A stretch of 64,000 bases of DNA from Kaistia defluvii. GTDB lineage: Bacteria; Pseudomonadota; Alphaproteobacteria; Rhizobiales; Kaistiaceae. Below are positions 52,637 through 61,926 of the stretch, in pieces. Below the pieces are notes generated by a model, which was not told where the DNA came from, ran no database searches, and saw only the letters and a program-made list of their open reading frames with translations. Both the position numbers and the translations under genes were made by a program. The stretch is from contig NZ_JBEPSM010000002.1 in the NCBI RefSeq assembly GCF_040548815.1, positions 558,001 through 622,000 on the forward strand, written 5' to 3'. Each line of letters begins with the position of its first letter. The stretch's first letter is position 1.

Positions 52637-52662
52637 AACGGACCCGATCGGGTCCGTTTTTT
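52637..52662. terminator. Bidirectional rho-independent terminator
   Basis: AACGGACCC at 52637-52645 and GGGTCCGTT at 52650-52658 form a perfect stem with a GATC loop, followed by TTTT on the plus strand. The left flank is A-rich (AAAAGAAG), giving a U-rich tail on the minus strand too. It lies between the convergent AKR and SDR genes and can end both transcripts. Confidence 0.88.
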
Positions 52663-52685
52663 GTTTCGAGAAGGGCGTGTGCGCG

Positions 52686-53474
52686 TCAGACCCAGCCGCC
52701 GTCGACGATGAAGCTCTGGTTGGTGCAGGCGCCGGCCTCGTCGGAGGCGAGGAACAGCACAGGCCGCGCGATGTCGTCGGCGTCGAGCTGCCGCCGTAGA
52801 CACTGCCGCTCCAGGATGCGCTTCTCGCCATCGGCGTTGAGCCACAGGCGGCGCTGCCGTTCGGTGATGATCCAGCCGGGCAGCACGGAATTGACACGTA
52901 TATTGTCCGGACCAAGCTCGCGAGCCAGCCCGCGCGTCAGGCCGATCACGGCGGATTTGGCGCTCAGATAGGCGTCGTTGTCCGTGGCGCCCATGAGGTA
53001 GGAAATCGAGCTCATATTGATGATGGCGCCGCCGCCGGCTGCCGCCATGTCCTTGTGGACCGCCTGGGCGCAGAAGAACTGGTGCTTCAAATTCACGCTG
53101 AGGGCCCAGTCCCAATATTCCGAGGTCACGTCGTCGAGCTTGTGGCGGTCATCATTGGCGGCGTTGTTGACGAGGATGGTGATCGGTCCCAGCGCCGCGC
53201 GCACCCGGGCGATCGCCGCCTGGATCTCGTCAACCTTGGTGATGTCGACCTTCTCGAAATGCCCGGTGAGGTCGTCCTTTGCCAGCGCGGCGACGAGCGC
53301 CCGCGAGGTCTCCTCGGCGATGTCGAAGAAGGCGACGCGGCAGCCCTGTTCGGCAAAGCGGCGGACGATGGTCGCGCCGATGCCGCTGCCGCCGCCCGTG
53401 ATCAGCGCGACGCGGCCTTTCAGGCTCGGATAGGTGGCGATGCCGGAAGGCCGGGGCGCGTGGTCATCTGTCAT
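52686..53474 (-). CDS. SDR oxidoreductase, likely 2-keto-3-deoxy sugar-acid dehydrogenase
   Basis: A 262-aa classical SDR with TGGGSGIG, a modified NNAA in place of NNAG, and active-site YLSAK. After NNAA the block NDDRHKLDDVTSEYWDWALSV is nearly the same as in the SDR at 16367-17143, and the C-terminal GWIITERQRRLWL likewise, so the two are paralogues. It is the last gene of the long minus-strand cluster. By analogy it should oxidise a 2-keto-3-deoxy acid at C4. Confidence 0.87.
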   Translation of the reverse strand: MTDDHAPRPSGIATYPSLKGRVALITGGGSGIGATIVRRFAEQGCRVAFFDIAEETSRALVAALAKDDLTGHFEKVDITKVDEIQAAIARVRAALGPITILVNNAANDDRHKLDDVTSEYWDWALSVNLKHQFFCAQAVHKDMAAAGGGAIINMSSISYLMGATDNDAYLSAKSAVIGLTRGLARELGPDNIRVNSVLPGWIITERQRRLWLNADGEKRILERQCLRRQLDADDIARPVLFLASDEAGACTNQSFIVDGGWV

Positions 53475-53540
53475 GGCATCGTCTCGATGGGGATCAGGCG
53501 TTGGGCCGGCCGCCGGAGGCGACCGGCTTGTCGCATGGGA

Positions 53541-54521
53541 TCAGGCCTTGGCGGCTTCCTCGATGATCTTCTGGATGTCGTAGACCGGCTTGTAGCCGAG
53601 GATCGATTTCGCCTTGGCGATCTCGTGGCTGGCGCGGATGGCCGGTCCCGGAATGCGGACCTCGACATAGGGGAAGCCGAAGGTCTTGTGCAGCGCCTCG
53701 ACCGCGACCTTGTAGGAGAAGGGGCTGGGGCCGCTCAGATTGAAGATCTCGCCAACCGCCGAGACATCGCTCAGCATCAGATTGATGCCGCCAACCAGGT
53801 CGATCACGTCGCAGAAGTGGAACTCGTAGGGGATGCCGTCCTCGTCGAGCGCCAGCAGCAGCGTGTCTTCCGGGCCGGTCTTGGCCGCGTCGAGTGCTGC
53901 GACCGCATCCGGCCGTCCGAGCGCGGTGAACAGGTTGCGCATCGGCTCGACGAACAGGAAGCGACCCGACCAGCCGCTCGGCCGCCGGATTTCCTCGGAA
54001 CGCGCGATCAGCGCGAAGCGGGCGATGGTGACCGGAACGCCATGCGAGCGATGGTAATAGAGCGCCAGTCGCTCGTCGATCTCCTTGGTCAGGCCGTAGA
54101 AGCTGTAGGGCTGCTGCGGATGACGCTCGTCGATCGGCGAATAGAGCGCCTTCAGCGACGGGTAGACCTCGTCGCTGGACGCGATGAAGAAGCGCTGTAG
54201 CTTGACCTTCTGCGACACGACCGCGTCGAACAGGTTGAAGGTGCCAGCGATGTTCTGCTGGAACAATTCGCGGTCGGCGCCCTGTTCCCAGAGCATGGCG
54301 GCGGCGAGATGCACGATGATATCGACGCCGGCGACCGCCTGCTCGACGGCTTCCTTGTCGGTCAGCGATCCGACAATCACCTCGACGCCGGCATCCTTCA
54401 GGCCCTCGAGGCCCGGATCGCCCGGCAGCACCAGCGCGCGCACGCTGTCGCCCAGCGCTTGGCGGCTCGCCACCATCTGTCGGCCCACCCGTCCGGAGGC
54501 CCCCGTGATCAACGTCTTCAT
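53541..54521 (-). CDS. NAD-dependent epimerase/dehydratase family protein (extended SDR)
   Basis: A 326-aa protein. The Rossmann motif is TGASGRVGRQM, the catalytic Tyr and Lys are in SFYGLTK, and a Ser pair is in FIASSDEVY. It looks like NDP-sugar 4-epimerases or uronate dehydrogenases; in a catabolic cluster, oxidation or epimerisation of a free sugar or its acid is more likely than nucleotide-sugar synthesis. It follows the ABC ATPase by 36 bp. Confidence 0.85.
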   Translation of the reverse strand: MKTLITGASGRVGRQMVASRQALGDSVRALVLPGDPGLEGLKDAGVEVIVGSLTDKEAVEQAVAGVDIIVHLAAAMLWEQGADRELFQQNIAGTFNLFDAVVSQKVKLQRFFIASSDEVYPSLKALYSPIDERHPQQPYSFYGLTKEIDERLALYYHRSHGVPVTIARFALIARSEEIRRPSGWSGRFLFVEPMRNLFTALGRPDAVAALDAAKTGPEDTLLLALDEDGIPYEFHFCDVIDLVGGINLMLSDVSAVGEIFNLSGPSPFSYKVAVEALHKTFGFPYVEVRIPGPAIRASHEIAKAKSILGYKPVYDIQKIIEEAAKA

Positions 54522-54557
54522 GGTCTCATTCCTCTTTGAGCGGTCAAACTGCAGGGA

Positions 54558-55661
54558 CTACGGGACGCGGATCGCCTCGCCGCTTTCGGCGGAGAAGTAG
54601 CGGAGCCGGTCCGGATTGACGGAGAAGGACAGCCGGTCGCCGAGCCGGATCGGCGCGGCGTTCTCCGGCGACATGCGGGCGATGAAGGCGTTCTCGCCTT
54701 CCTTCACGCTCACAAGGGACTCATGGCCGAGCCCCTCGATGACGTCGGCTGAGCCCGTGACGCCATTGCCCGCGGTGCCCGGATCCATGACGATGTCCTC
54801 GGGGCGGAAGCCGATCAGGAATTCGCCGTCCCGCACTTTCGGACGCAGCGCGGTCAGGCTCTCCAGGCGGATCGGGATGTTAACGCCCGCGCCGCGCGCG
54901 ACGATCGCGCCACCCTCCGGCTCGAGCCGGCAGCGCAGCAGGTTCATCGGCGGCGTGCCGATGAACTGCGCCACGAAGGTATTGGCCGGGTGTTGGTAGA
55001 GTTGCTGCGGCGTGTCGGCCTGCTGGATGCGGCCGCCATTCATGACGACAATCTTGTTGCCCATCGTCATCGCTTCGGTCTGGTCGTGCGTGACGTAGAT
55101 CGTGGTGATGCCGAGCGAGCGCTGCAGGCGTGTGATCTCGGCGCGGGTCTGCACGCGCAGCTTGGCGTCGAGATTGGAGAGCGGCTCGTCCATCAGGAAG
55201 AGCTTTGGCTCGCGGATGATGGCGCGGCCCAGCGCGACGCGCTGGCGCTGGCCGCCGGAAAGCTGCGACGGCTTGCGGTGGAGCAGGGGAGTCAGATCCA
55301 GCGACTGCGCGACCTCGCCGACACGGCGGTCGATGTCGGCGCGGGCCCAATTGCGCAGGCGCAGCGCGTAGGAAAGGTTTTGCGCCACGGTCATGTGCGG
55401 ATAGAGCGCGTAGTTCTGGAACACCATGGCGATGTCGCGATCTCGCGGCGAAACATGGTTGGCGGGCTTGCCGTCGATCCAGATCTCGCCGCCGGTGGCG
55501 CGTTCCAGCCCGGCGATCATGCGCAGCGTCGTGGACTTGCCGCAGCCGGACGGGCCGACGAAGACGACGAACTCGCCATCGGCGATGTCGAGATTGATGC
55601 GGTCGACAGCGAGGTGGCCGTCATATTGCTTGGAGAGTTGTTCCAGGCGGGCGGTGCTCAT
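54558..55661 (-). CDS. CUT1 sugar ABC transporter ATPase (UgpC/MalK type)
   Basis: A 367-aa ATPase. Walker A is GPSGCGKST, the signature LSGGQRQRVALGRAI, Walker B LFLMDEPLSNLD and the H-loop VTHDQTEAMTM. The C-terminal regulatory OB/TOBE domain contains VNIPIRLESL and FLIGFRPEDI. It is the only ATPase of this type in the window and may energise the two ATPase-less CUT1 transporters at 28107-31375 and 44862-48028 as well as its own operon. Confidence 0.93.
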   Translation of the reverse strand: MSTARLEQLSKQYDGHLAVDRINLDIADGEFVVFVGPSGCGKSTTLRMIAGLERATGGEIWIDGKPANHVSPRDRDIAMVFQNYALYPHMTVAQNLSYALRLRNWARADIDRRVGEVAQSLDLTPLLHRKPSQLSGGQRQRVALGRAIIREPKLFLMDEPLSNLDAKLRVQTRAEITRLQRSLGITTIYVTHDQTEAMTMGNKIVVMNGGRIQQADTPQQLYQHPANTFVAQFIGTPPMNLLRCRLEPEGGAIVARGAGVNIPIRLESLTALRPKVRDGEFLIGFRPEDIVMDPGTAGNGVTGSADVIEGLGHESLVSVKEGENAFIARMSPENAAPIRLGDRLSFSVNPDRLRYFSAESGEAIRVP

Positions 55662-55673
55662 GAGGGTCTCCGA

Positions 55674-56555
55674 TCAACCTTTTACGCCGCCGGCCGTGAG
55701 GCCGTGGACGAGGTATCGCTGCAGGAAAAGGAACACGATGGCCGCCGGCAGCGTGACGATGGTCGCCGCGGTCATGACCTGATCCCAGGGGGTGACGTAT
55801 TCGCCGCTGAACGAGGCGAGGCCGACGGAAACCGTCCAGTTTCCCGGCTGGCGCACGAACATCTGGGCGAAGAGATATTCGTCCCAGGCGATGATGAAGC
55901 AGAACAGGAAGGTCGAGGCGAGGCCCGGCAGCGACAGCGGCAGCGTGATGCGGAAGAAGGTGCCGATCCGCGACGCGCCATCGATCAGCGAGGCCTCTTC
56001 CAGCGCGACCGGGATGCCGTCGAAGAAGGTCTTCAGCAGCGAGGTCGCGACCGGGACCAGCAGGGCCAGGTAAGCGACGGTCAGGCCGGGCAGGCTGTTG
56101 AGCAGGCCGATCTTGCTGAACAGCACATACATCGGCATGGCGAGCAGGATGCCCGGGAACATCTGGGTTGCGAGCAACAGATATTCCGTGAAGCCGCGCC
56201 CCTGGAAGCGGAAGCGCGACAGGGAATAGGCCATCATCGCGCCAATGAAGGAGGCGAGGATCGCGGTGCCGAGCGCGACGCGGATGCTGTTCCAGAGCCA
56301 GGTTCCGAGCGCCGTATCCTGGAAGATCGTCACATAGGTCGAGAACACCGAATTGGCGCTCGGCAATATCTCCGGCGGATAGGCGAACAACTGACCCGAG
56401 GGCCGGATCGAGGTCACGAACATCCAGTAGAACGGAAAGACCGCGATCGCGCAGAGGATCAGGATGAGGGCGGCGAGGGCCAGCCTTCCAGCGATCCGCG
56501 AGAGGTTCGGCAGGAAGGCTTCGCCGTGGCGGGCGCTGGGGGCGTTACGCATCAT
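55674..56555 (-). CDS. CUT1 sugar ABC transporter permease (MalG type)
   Basis: A 293-aa inner-membrane permease. Two adjacent ATGs (56555, 56552) are possible; GGAGAGG better fits the second. The EAA loop is ALEEASLIDGASRIGTFFRITLPLSLPGLAST and the end is YLVHGLTAGGVKG. It overlaps the upstream permease by 11 bp and precedes the ATPase by 12 bp. Confidence 0.92.
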   Translation of the reverse strand: MMRNAPSARHGEAFLPNLSRIAGRLALAALILILCAIAVFPFYWMFVTSIRPSGQLFAYPPEILPSANSVFSTYVTIFQDTALGTWLWNSIRVALGTAILASFIGAMMAYSLSRFRFQGRGFTEYLLLATQMFPGILLAMPMYVLFSKIGLLNSLPGLTVAYLALLVPVATSLLKTFFDGIPVALEEASLIDGASRIGTFFRITLPLSLPGLASTFLFCFIIAWDEYLFAQMFVRQPGNWTVSVGLASFSGEYVTPWDQVMTAATIVTLPAAIVFLFLQRYLVHGLTAGGVKG

Positions 56556-57477
56556 TACCTCTCCGCACGATGAAGGCGTAGGCCAGCGTCAGCAGCACCG
56601 CGACGAGCAGCAGCAGCGATCCCATTGCGAAGGCAGGGCCGGCGCGGAAGAAGCGGAACGCCTCGAAATAGACCTTCACGACCAATGTGTTGGTGGCGCC
56701 GGCGGGGCCGCCCTGGGTCATCAGGAAGATGAAGACGAAATTGCCGAAGCTCCAGATCGTCAACAGCAGCACGACGATGGCGAGCACATGCTTGAGGCCG
56801 GGCAGGGTGATGTCGAGGAAGCGGCGCACGGGTCCGGCGCCGTCGATCTCGGACGCCTCGTAGAGTTCGTCGGGGATCGACTGCAGGCCCGCGAGCAGGA
56901 CGAGCGTCGCGAATGGATAGGTCTTCCAGATGTTCAGGATGATGATCGCGGGAAGCGCCAGGTTCGGATCGCTCAGCCAGTTCGGCTGGCTGGTCACGAA
57001 CGGGATCCAGCCGATGGCGTAGTTCACGACGCCGTAGTTTGGATTGTACATCCACTGCCAGATCAGCGCGGCGACGACATGCGGCACGGCCCAGGGCAGG
57101 ATGATCAGCGTGCGGACGATGCCACGGCCGGGAAAGGCGCGGGTCAGCACCAGCGCGGTGACAAGGCCGAGGGCGATGCTTCCGATCACCGTGCCGAGCG
57201 AGAAGACCGCTGTGACATAGAGCGAATGCCAGGTGTCGGGATCGGTCAGGATCGACTGGTAGTTGGCGAGCGTGAAGGCCTCTGTGAAGGCTCGGCCGAT
57301 GATGCGGCTGTTGGTGAAGCTGATGCGAATTCCCCAGAGCAGGGGAATGATCACCAACGCCGTTATGGCGAGGAGAAACGGAAGAACCATCACGGCAGGC
57401 AGCCAGCGATCCTGGCTGTCGGCATAGTGAACGGTCCTCACGCCCGCGACGCGGGCGGATGTCTGGGTGAGGGCCAT
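56545..57477 (-). CDS. CUT1 sugar ABC transporter permease (MalF type)
   Basis: A 310-aa inner-membrane permease with about six helices. The EAA loop is LYEASEIDGAGPVRRFLDITLPGLKHVLAIV, and MTQGGPAGATNTLVVKVYFEAF is family-typical. It follows the binding-protein gene by 73 bp, with a hairpin in that gap. Confidence 0.92.
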   Translation of the reverse strand: MALTQTSARVAGVRTVHYADSQDRWLPAVMVLPFLLAITALVIIPLLWGIRISFTNSRIIGRAFTEAFTLANYQSILTDPDTWHSLYVTAVFSLGTVIGSIALGLVTALVLTRAFPGRGIVRTLIILPWAVPHVVAALIWQWMYNPNYGVVNYAIGWIPFVTSQPNWLSDPNLALPAIIILNIWKTYPFATLVLLAGLQSIPDELYEASEIDGAGPVRRFLDITLPGLKHVLAIVVLLLTIWSFGNFVFIFLMTQGGPAGATNTLVVKVYFEAFRFFRAGPAFAMGSLLLLVAVLLTLAYAFIVRRGNDA

Positions 57478-57507
57478 GGACCACGCTCGTCTGGAGAGGA
57501 GAAGGAA

Positions 57508-57539
57508 CCGGGCGACGAGGCTTTCGCGCCGCCGCCCGG
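57508..57539. repeat. GC-rich hairpin between binding-protein and permease genes
   Basis: CCGGGCG at 57508-57514 pairs with CGCCCGG at 57533-57539; after one mismatch two more pairs follow. It sits 12 bp after the binding-protein stop. Confidence 0.5.
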
Positions 57540-57550
57540 ATGGCGCTGCG

Positions 57551-58819
57551 TCAGTTCTTGACGAGGGCGACGACCTGCGCCTGCGCTTCGGCCATGGCCT
57601 CGGCGACGGGGCGGTTCTTGTAGAGGATCTCCTCGACCTTATCGGCGATGATCTTCAGGACCTCGTTGCCATAGAGCTCCAGGCCGGCCGGCATGATCGA
57701 GACGGCATATTTGTCGGAAGCTTCCTGGAAGGTGGCGAACCACGGATTGGCCTCGAGATAGCCGTCCGGGATGCTGTTCAGGCGCGGCGACACGGCATTG
57801 GTGATGGCGACCATCTCCTTCTGCCACTTGGCGCTCTGCATGAATTCGATCAGCTTGAAGGCTTCGTCCGGATGCGGCGCATCCTTCGGGATCGCCCAGA
57901 GCTGGAACGCCGCCGCCGTGCGATGGCCCGGCCACGGCATCGGCGCCGTGCGCAGGTCCTTGACGATCTCGGGATTGCCGGCCTTTGCGAAGCCCATCAT
58001 CCAGGAGCCGTCGAACAGCGTGCCGACCTTGCCCTGCCACCACATCTGCCGGTAGGTCGACTTGTCGACATCGCGTGGCATCACGCCGGCATCGAACAGC
58101 TCCTTGAACATGGAGATCGCTTCGATGTTGCGGGGATCGTCGACCGTCGGCTTGCCGTCGATGGCGAAATGGCCGCCATTGGCGATCACCCACTGCGCCA
58201 CGTCCATATAGGTCTGGATGTAGCTGCCAGGCTTGACCATCGCGGCGTACCCAAACTGGTTCGGCGCCTTGGTCGTCTTCTTGGCGAGTTCGAGGAAATC
58301 CTTGGGATTGTCCGGGAACTTGTCGTAGCCGGCCGCCTTCAGGATCGTCTCGTTGTAGAAGGGCACGTAGTTCGCGACCATCTGGATGACGCCATAGGTA
58401 TGGCCATCCACCATCAGCGGCGATTCAAACTGCGCGGGGCTGTAGGTTTCCTTGCTGATGTCGCTCTTGGCGACATAGCCGTCGAGCGGCAGCAGCAGGT
58501 CGTTGCGCAGAAAATCGCCGATGTTCATGTTCAACAGGTGGATGACGTCTGGCGGCGATCCGGAGCCCATTTCCAGCAGCATCTGGTCGGCATAGGCGCC
58601 ATAGGCGACGTTGTAGCCTTCCACCTTGATGTCCGGATTCTCGTCCATGAAGGCCTTTACGACCTTCTCCATCCAGACTTTGTTGCCGGGTTCTCCGAAC
58701 CACCAGCTCGGCACGCGCAGCGTGATCTGCTCGGCGAAAGCGGTCATCGGTACCGATGCCAACAGGGCGGCGGCCGCCCCGGCGAGTATCCCCTTGCGGA
58801 TACCGGACAAGATTTTCAT
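57551..58819 (-). CDS. CUT1 sugar ABC transporter substrate-binding protein
   Basis: A 422-aa family-1 solute-binding protein with a Sec signal (MKILSGIRKGILAGAAAALL, cleavage after AFA). Mature blocks are VVKAFMDENPDIKVEGYNV, MGSGSPPDVIHLLNMNIGDF and FDGSWMMGFAKAGNPE. It starts the CUT1 half of the long minus-strand cluster, 193 bp after the CUT2 ATPase gene. Two hairpins stand in that gap, so an internal promoter is possible. Confidence 0.91.
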   Translation of the reverse strand: MKILSGIRKGILAGAAAALLASVPMTAFAEQITLRVPSWWFGEPGNKVWMEKVVKAFMDENPDIKVEGYNVAYGAYADQMLLEMGSGSPPDVIHLLNMNIGDFLRNDLLLPLDGYVAKSDISKETYSPAQFESPLMVDGHTYGVIQMVANYVPFYNETILKAAGYDKFPDNPKDFLELAKKTTKAPNQFGYAAMVKPGSYIQTYMDVAQWVIANGGHFAIDGKPTVDDPRNIEAISMFKELFDAGVMPRDVDKSTYRQMWWQGKVGTLFDGSWMMGFAKAGNPEIVKDLRTAPMPWPGHRTAAAFQLWAIPKDAPHPDEAFKLIEFMQSAKWQKEMVAITNAVSPRLNSIPDGYLEANPWFATFQEASDKYAVSIMPAGLELYGNEVLKIIADKVEEILYKNRPVAEAMAEAQAQVVALVKN

Positions 58820-58938
58820 GGAACTTCCCTTTCCCTCTGATCGCAGTTCTGGAACGTCGCGTTCAATCGGGACCAGTTCTCTGGCTTCTTGCTTTTGGAG
58901 GTCGTGGCCTCGATCGTTTCAGGCATGGACTGTCTGTC

Positions 58939-59005
58939 GCCCTGCCGGTGGGCAGGGCGGTCGTCCGTTGGCCGGGTTTGCGTCAGCGGCGGCCGAGGCC
59001 GCCGC
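58939..59005. repeat. Two hairpins between the CUT2 and CUT1 transporter modules
   Basis: GCGGCGGCC at 58986-58994 pairs with GGCCGCCGC at 58997-59005, and GCCCTGCC at 58939-58946 pairs with GGCAGGGC at 58951-58958. Both are perfect. They follow the CUT2 ATPase stop (59012) in the transcribed direction and may end or process most of the upstream transcript. Confidence 0.55.
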
Positions 59006-59011
59006 CTGTCG

Positions 59012-59785
59012 TCAATGGCGGACGCGATGCAGCGACAGCAGGAATTCCGTCAGTTCGCTGAGGCTCAAGGCGCTCTTGGGCGTGTCGAGCGCGATCTCGC
59101 CGCGATCGAGCACGATCAGCCGGTCGGCGACTTCATGCACATTGGCGAGCGTGTGCTCGATATAGATGCAGGAGCGTCCGCCGGCCTTGATCGATTGGAT
59201 GAAGTCCAGCACCCGCCGCACTTCCTTGATGGCAAGCGCGACGGTCGGTTCGTCGAGGATGATCAGGTCGCTGTCGAAATGCATGGCGCGGCCGATGGCG
59301 ACGCCCTGCCGCTCGCCGCCGGACAGCTTGCCGACGGTCGAGTCGACGCTGATGCCGCGCGAGCGGAAGCCGATCGTCGATTTCATGATCTGCTCGGCGA
59401 TCCGCTTTTCCGCCTTCACGTCGATGAAGCCGAAGCGGTTGGTGATCGGCCGCCCGACGAAGAAGTTGCGCCAGAGCGGCTGCTTCTCGCCGAGCGACTT
59501 GTCCTGGTAGACGGTCTCGATCCGGAAGTCCTGGGCCTTGCGGACCGAATGGCCGCCGGCTTCGACTTCCTTGCCCTTGATGAAGAGCTGGCCGGCGGTC
59601 GGCGCCTCGACGCCCGTCATCACCTTGATGAGCGTCGATTTGCCGGCGCCGTTGTCGCCGATCAGGCCGACGATCTCGTTGCGCCCGATCGTCAGGTTAA
59701 CGTTCTTGAGACTCTCAACCTTGCCGTAGTGCTTCTGGATGTTGACCATCCGCACCAGATCGGTCGCGCTGTTTTCGGCCTGCAT
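59012..59785 (-). CDS. CUT2 sugar ABC transporter ATPase, single-domain
   Basis: A 257-aa ATPase. ATG 59785 is 9 nt after GAGGAG, better than ATG 59794 that abuts it. Walker A is GDNGAGKST, the signature LSGGERQGVAIGRAM, Walker B LIILDEPTVAL and the H-loop IYIEHTLANVH. It has a single nucleotide-binding domain like FrcA, where RbsA-type proteins have two. It is the last gene of the permease-binding protein-ATPase set. Confidence 0.9.
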   Translation of the reverse strand: MQAENSATDLVRMVNIQKHYGKVESLKNVNLTIGRNEIVGLIGDNGAGKSTLIKVMTGVEAPTAGQLFIKGKEVEAGGHSVRKAQDFRIETVYQDKSLGEKQPLWRNFFVGRPITNRFGFIDVKAEKRIAEQIMKSTIGFRSRGISVDSTVGKLSGGERQGVAIGRAMHFDSDLIILDEPTVALAIKEVRRVLDFIQSIKAGGRSCIYIEHTLANVHEVADRLIVLDRGEIALDTPKSALSLSELTEFLLSLHRVRH

Positions 59786-59824
59786 GCTCGTCATCTCCTC
59801 AACAGGGGCGGGGTTCGCTGAAAC

Positions 59825-60805
59825 TCAGCGAACGCCTTCCTCGACCAGCGGCGCGATGGCGTCGACATTGTCCTTGGTGACGACGCCGCCGCCGGTGTTG
59901 AGCATCAGGCCGGCGAGGCCATAGCGCTTCTGCAGCACCGCGGCGACCACGGGCATGAAGCCCTGCAGGTAGGGCTGCTGGTCGACGACGACGGTGACAT
60001 AGCCCTTCTTCAGGCCATCGATCGAAGCGGGCGAGATGTCGTAGCCGCCGGTGATGACGGAGCCCGGCGCCTTGCCGGCTGCGTCCAGAACCTTGGCGAG
60101 GATGGCAGTGATGCCGCCATGGCCGGGAACCGCGATCGCCTTCACGTCCGGATGGCTCTCGAGGTAGGAGGCAAGCACCGGCACGGCGAGCGAGGGATCC
60201 TGCACGGCCTCGTTCGACCACTGCAGCTTGTCATAGGTCACGCCGGCCTTGTCGAATTCCTCGATCGTGCCGCGCGAGATGTCGGCATGCGCCGTCTGCT
60301 CGAACGTGCCGTAGATCACCGCCTTGTCGCCCTTCTTCAGGCCGGCGGCGACCATCTTCTCGCCCAGCACGCGGCCAGCCTCGTAGTTGTCGAGGCCGAA
60401 ATAGCTGAGGTCGGTGCCCGGCAGGCGGGTGTTGTTGGTAACGACGACGATCCCGGCTTCTTTGGCATCGTTCAGGAAACGCTTCATCGAGTCGGTGCCG
60501 GAATGGCCCATGACCACGATGGCGTCGGGCTGGGATGCCAGCGCCTGATTGGCCTGCTCCAGCATCTTCTGCTGGTCCCAGCCGGCATACTGGTTGATCA
60601 GCTTGACCTTGAGCATGTCGGCTGCCGCCTTGGCGCCGAGTTCGCGGGCCAGCGTGGTCGGGTCGCCGGAATTGCCACCCATCTGGAAATAGATGGTCAT
60701 GCCCTCGCCAGTCAGCATGGGCTCGGCGGCGAGCGCCGTGCCGGAGAGCATGCCGGTCATGCCGAGGGCGCAGGCCGCGCCGAGAAGGAAACGCCTTGTG
60801 ATCAT
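59825..60805 (-). CDS. CUT2 sugar ABC transporter substrate-binding protein
   Basis: A 326-aa Peripla_BP_4-type protein. The signal peptide MITRRFLLGAACALGMTGML fits Sec and also the minimal twin-arginine pattern (RR-F-LL), with cleavage after ALA. Typical blocks are NQALASQPDAIVVMGHSGTDSMKRFL and SYFGLDNYEAGRVLGEKM, and ITGGYDISPASIDGLKKGYV near the C-terminus. The ligand is likely a monosaccharide or sugar acid used by the dehydratase cluster. Confidence 0.91.
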   Translation of the reverse strand: MITRRFLLGAACALGMTGMLSGTALAAEPMLTGEGMTIYFQMGGNSGDPTTLARELGAKAAADMLKVKLINQYAGWDQQKMLEQANQALASQPDAIVVMGHSGTDSMKRFLNDAKEAGIVVVTNNTRLPGTDLSYFGLDNYEAGRVLGEKMVAAGLKKGDKAVIYGTFEQTAHADISRGTIEEFDKAGVTYDKLQWSNEAVQDPSLAVPVLASYLESHPDVKAIAVPGHGGITAILAKVLDAAGKAPGSVITGGYDISPASIDGLKKGYVTVVVDQQPYLQGFMPVVAAVLQKRYGLAGLMLNTGGGVVTKDNVDAIAPLVEEGVR

Positions 60806-60869
60806 GTTGTGGTCCCTTTGTCTGTTAGGTGCTTGTTTTCTTTATTGAAACGCGTCGAGGTCTTTTGCC

Positions 60870-61910
60870 TCAACGTCGCAGCCGCATCCGGATCTTCTTG
60901 AAGAGCGGAACACGGTCGGGATCTTCGAGCGCCATGTTGAGCGTGACGGAAACCAGGAAGACGACGCCGATCAGGAAGCGGGTCCAGAAGCCCTGCACGC
61001 CGCTGGCGACCAAGCCGGCCTCGATGATGGCGACGATCAGCGCGCCGACGACGGTGCCGACAATGGTGCCGGCGCCGCCGAAGATCGACGTGCCGCCGAT
61101 GAACACGCTGGCCACGACGATCAGCAGGTAGCCCATGCCCTGCGAGGAGAAGTAGGTGGTCGTTTCCAGCGTCAGCAGGATGCCGGCAAAGGCGGAGAGC
61201 AGGCCCATCAGCGTGAAGATCTTGAGCTTCTCGCGGTCGACCCGGATGCCGACGACATGCGCGACGCGGGCATTGTCGCCGATGAACAGCACGTTCTCGC
61301 CGAAGCGGTGGCGGTTCAGGATGAACCAGAGGGCCACCGCGACGGCGAGCGCCCAGAGCGCCTGCACTGGCAGCACCCCGATCCGGCCGGCGAACACCGA
61401 ATGGATGACGGTGTCGGTCACGGACGGCACGGCGACGGTCAGGCCGTTCGAGACGATCACGACGAGGCCGCCATAGAGGAACAGCGTGGCGAGCGTGGTG
61501 ATCATCGACGGGATACCAAGCTGCGTGACGATCAGCCCGTTCACGAAGCCGAGGATGACGCCGACCATCAGCGCCGCCGCGAAGGCCAGCCAGGTCAATT
61601 CATAATTCTTGAACAGGATGGCGAAGACATAGCTCGAGAAGGCGACGATCGAGGGGAAGGAGAGATCCATCTCTCCCGCCACGACGACGAAGGTGAGGCC
61701 GAGCGCCAGGATCATCGGCGGCGGCACGTTCGCGAGGAACGTCATGTAGATGCGGTAGCCGAGGAAGGTCTGCGGCGCCGTGACCATGAAGATCGCGATC
61801 AGCAGCGCGAAGACCGCGAGGATGGCCATGCCCTCGACGGCAAAGATACGCCGGCTGAGGGAAAGCCGCAGGCTGGCGGCGGATGGATCGTGCGAAGCTT
61901 GCATGGCCAT
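60870..61910 (-). CDS. CUT2 sugar ABC transporter permease (RbsC type)
   Basis: A 346-aa inner-membrane permease with 8-10 helices. Diagnostic motifs are VVVAGEMDLSFPSIVAFSSY, NGLIVTQLGIPSMITTLATL and VFIGGTSIFGGAGTIVGT. ATG 61910 or 61904 may start it. It follows the RraA-family gene by 75 bp, a gap filled by a rhizobial-type palindromic element. Confidence 0.92.
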   Translation of the reverse strand: MAMQASHDPSAASLRLSLSRRIFAVEGMAILAVFALLIAIFMVTAPQTFLGYRIYMTFLANVPPPMILALGLTFVVVAGEMDLSFPSIVAFSSYVFAILFKNYELTWLAFAAALMVGVILGFVNGLIVTQLGIPSMITTLATLFLYGGLVVIVSNGLTVAVPSVTDTVIHSVFAGRIGVLPVQALWALAVAVALWFILNRHRFGENVLFIGDNARVAHVVGIRVDREKLKIFTLMGLLSAFAGILLTLETTTYFSSQGMGYLLIVVASVFIGGTSIFGGAGTIVGTVVGALIVAIIEAGLVASGVQGFWTRFLIGVVFLVSVTLNMALEDPDRVPLFKKIRMRLRR

Positions 61911-61926
61911 GGTCTTTTTCCGCTTG

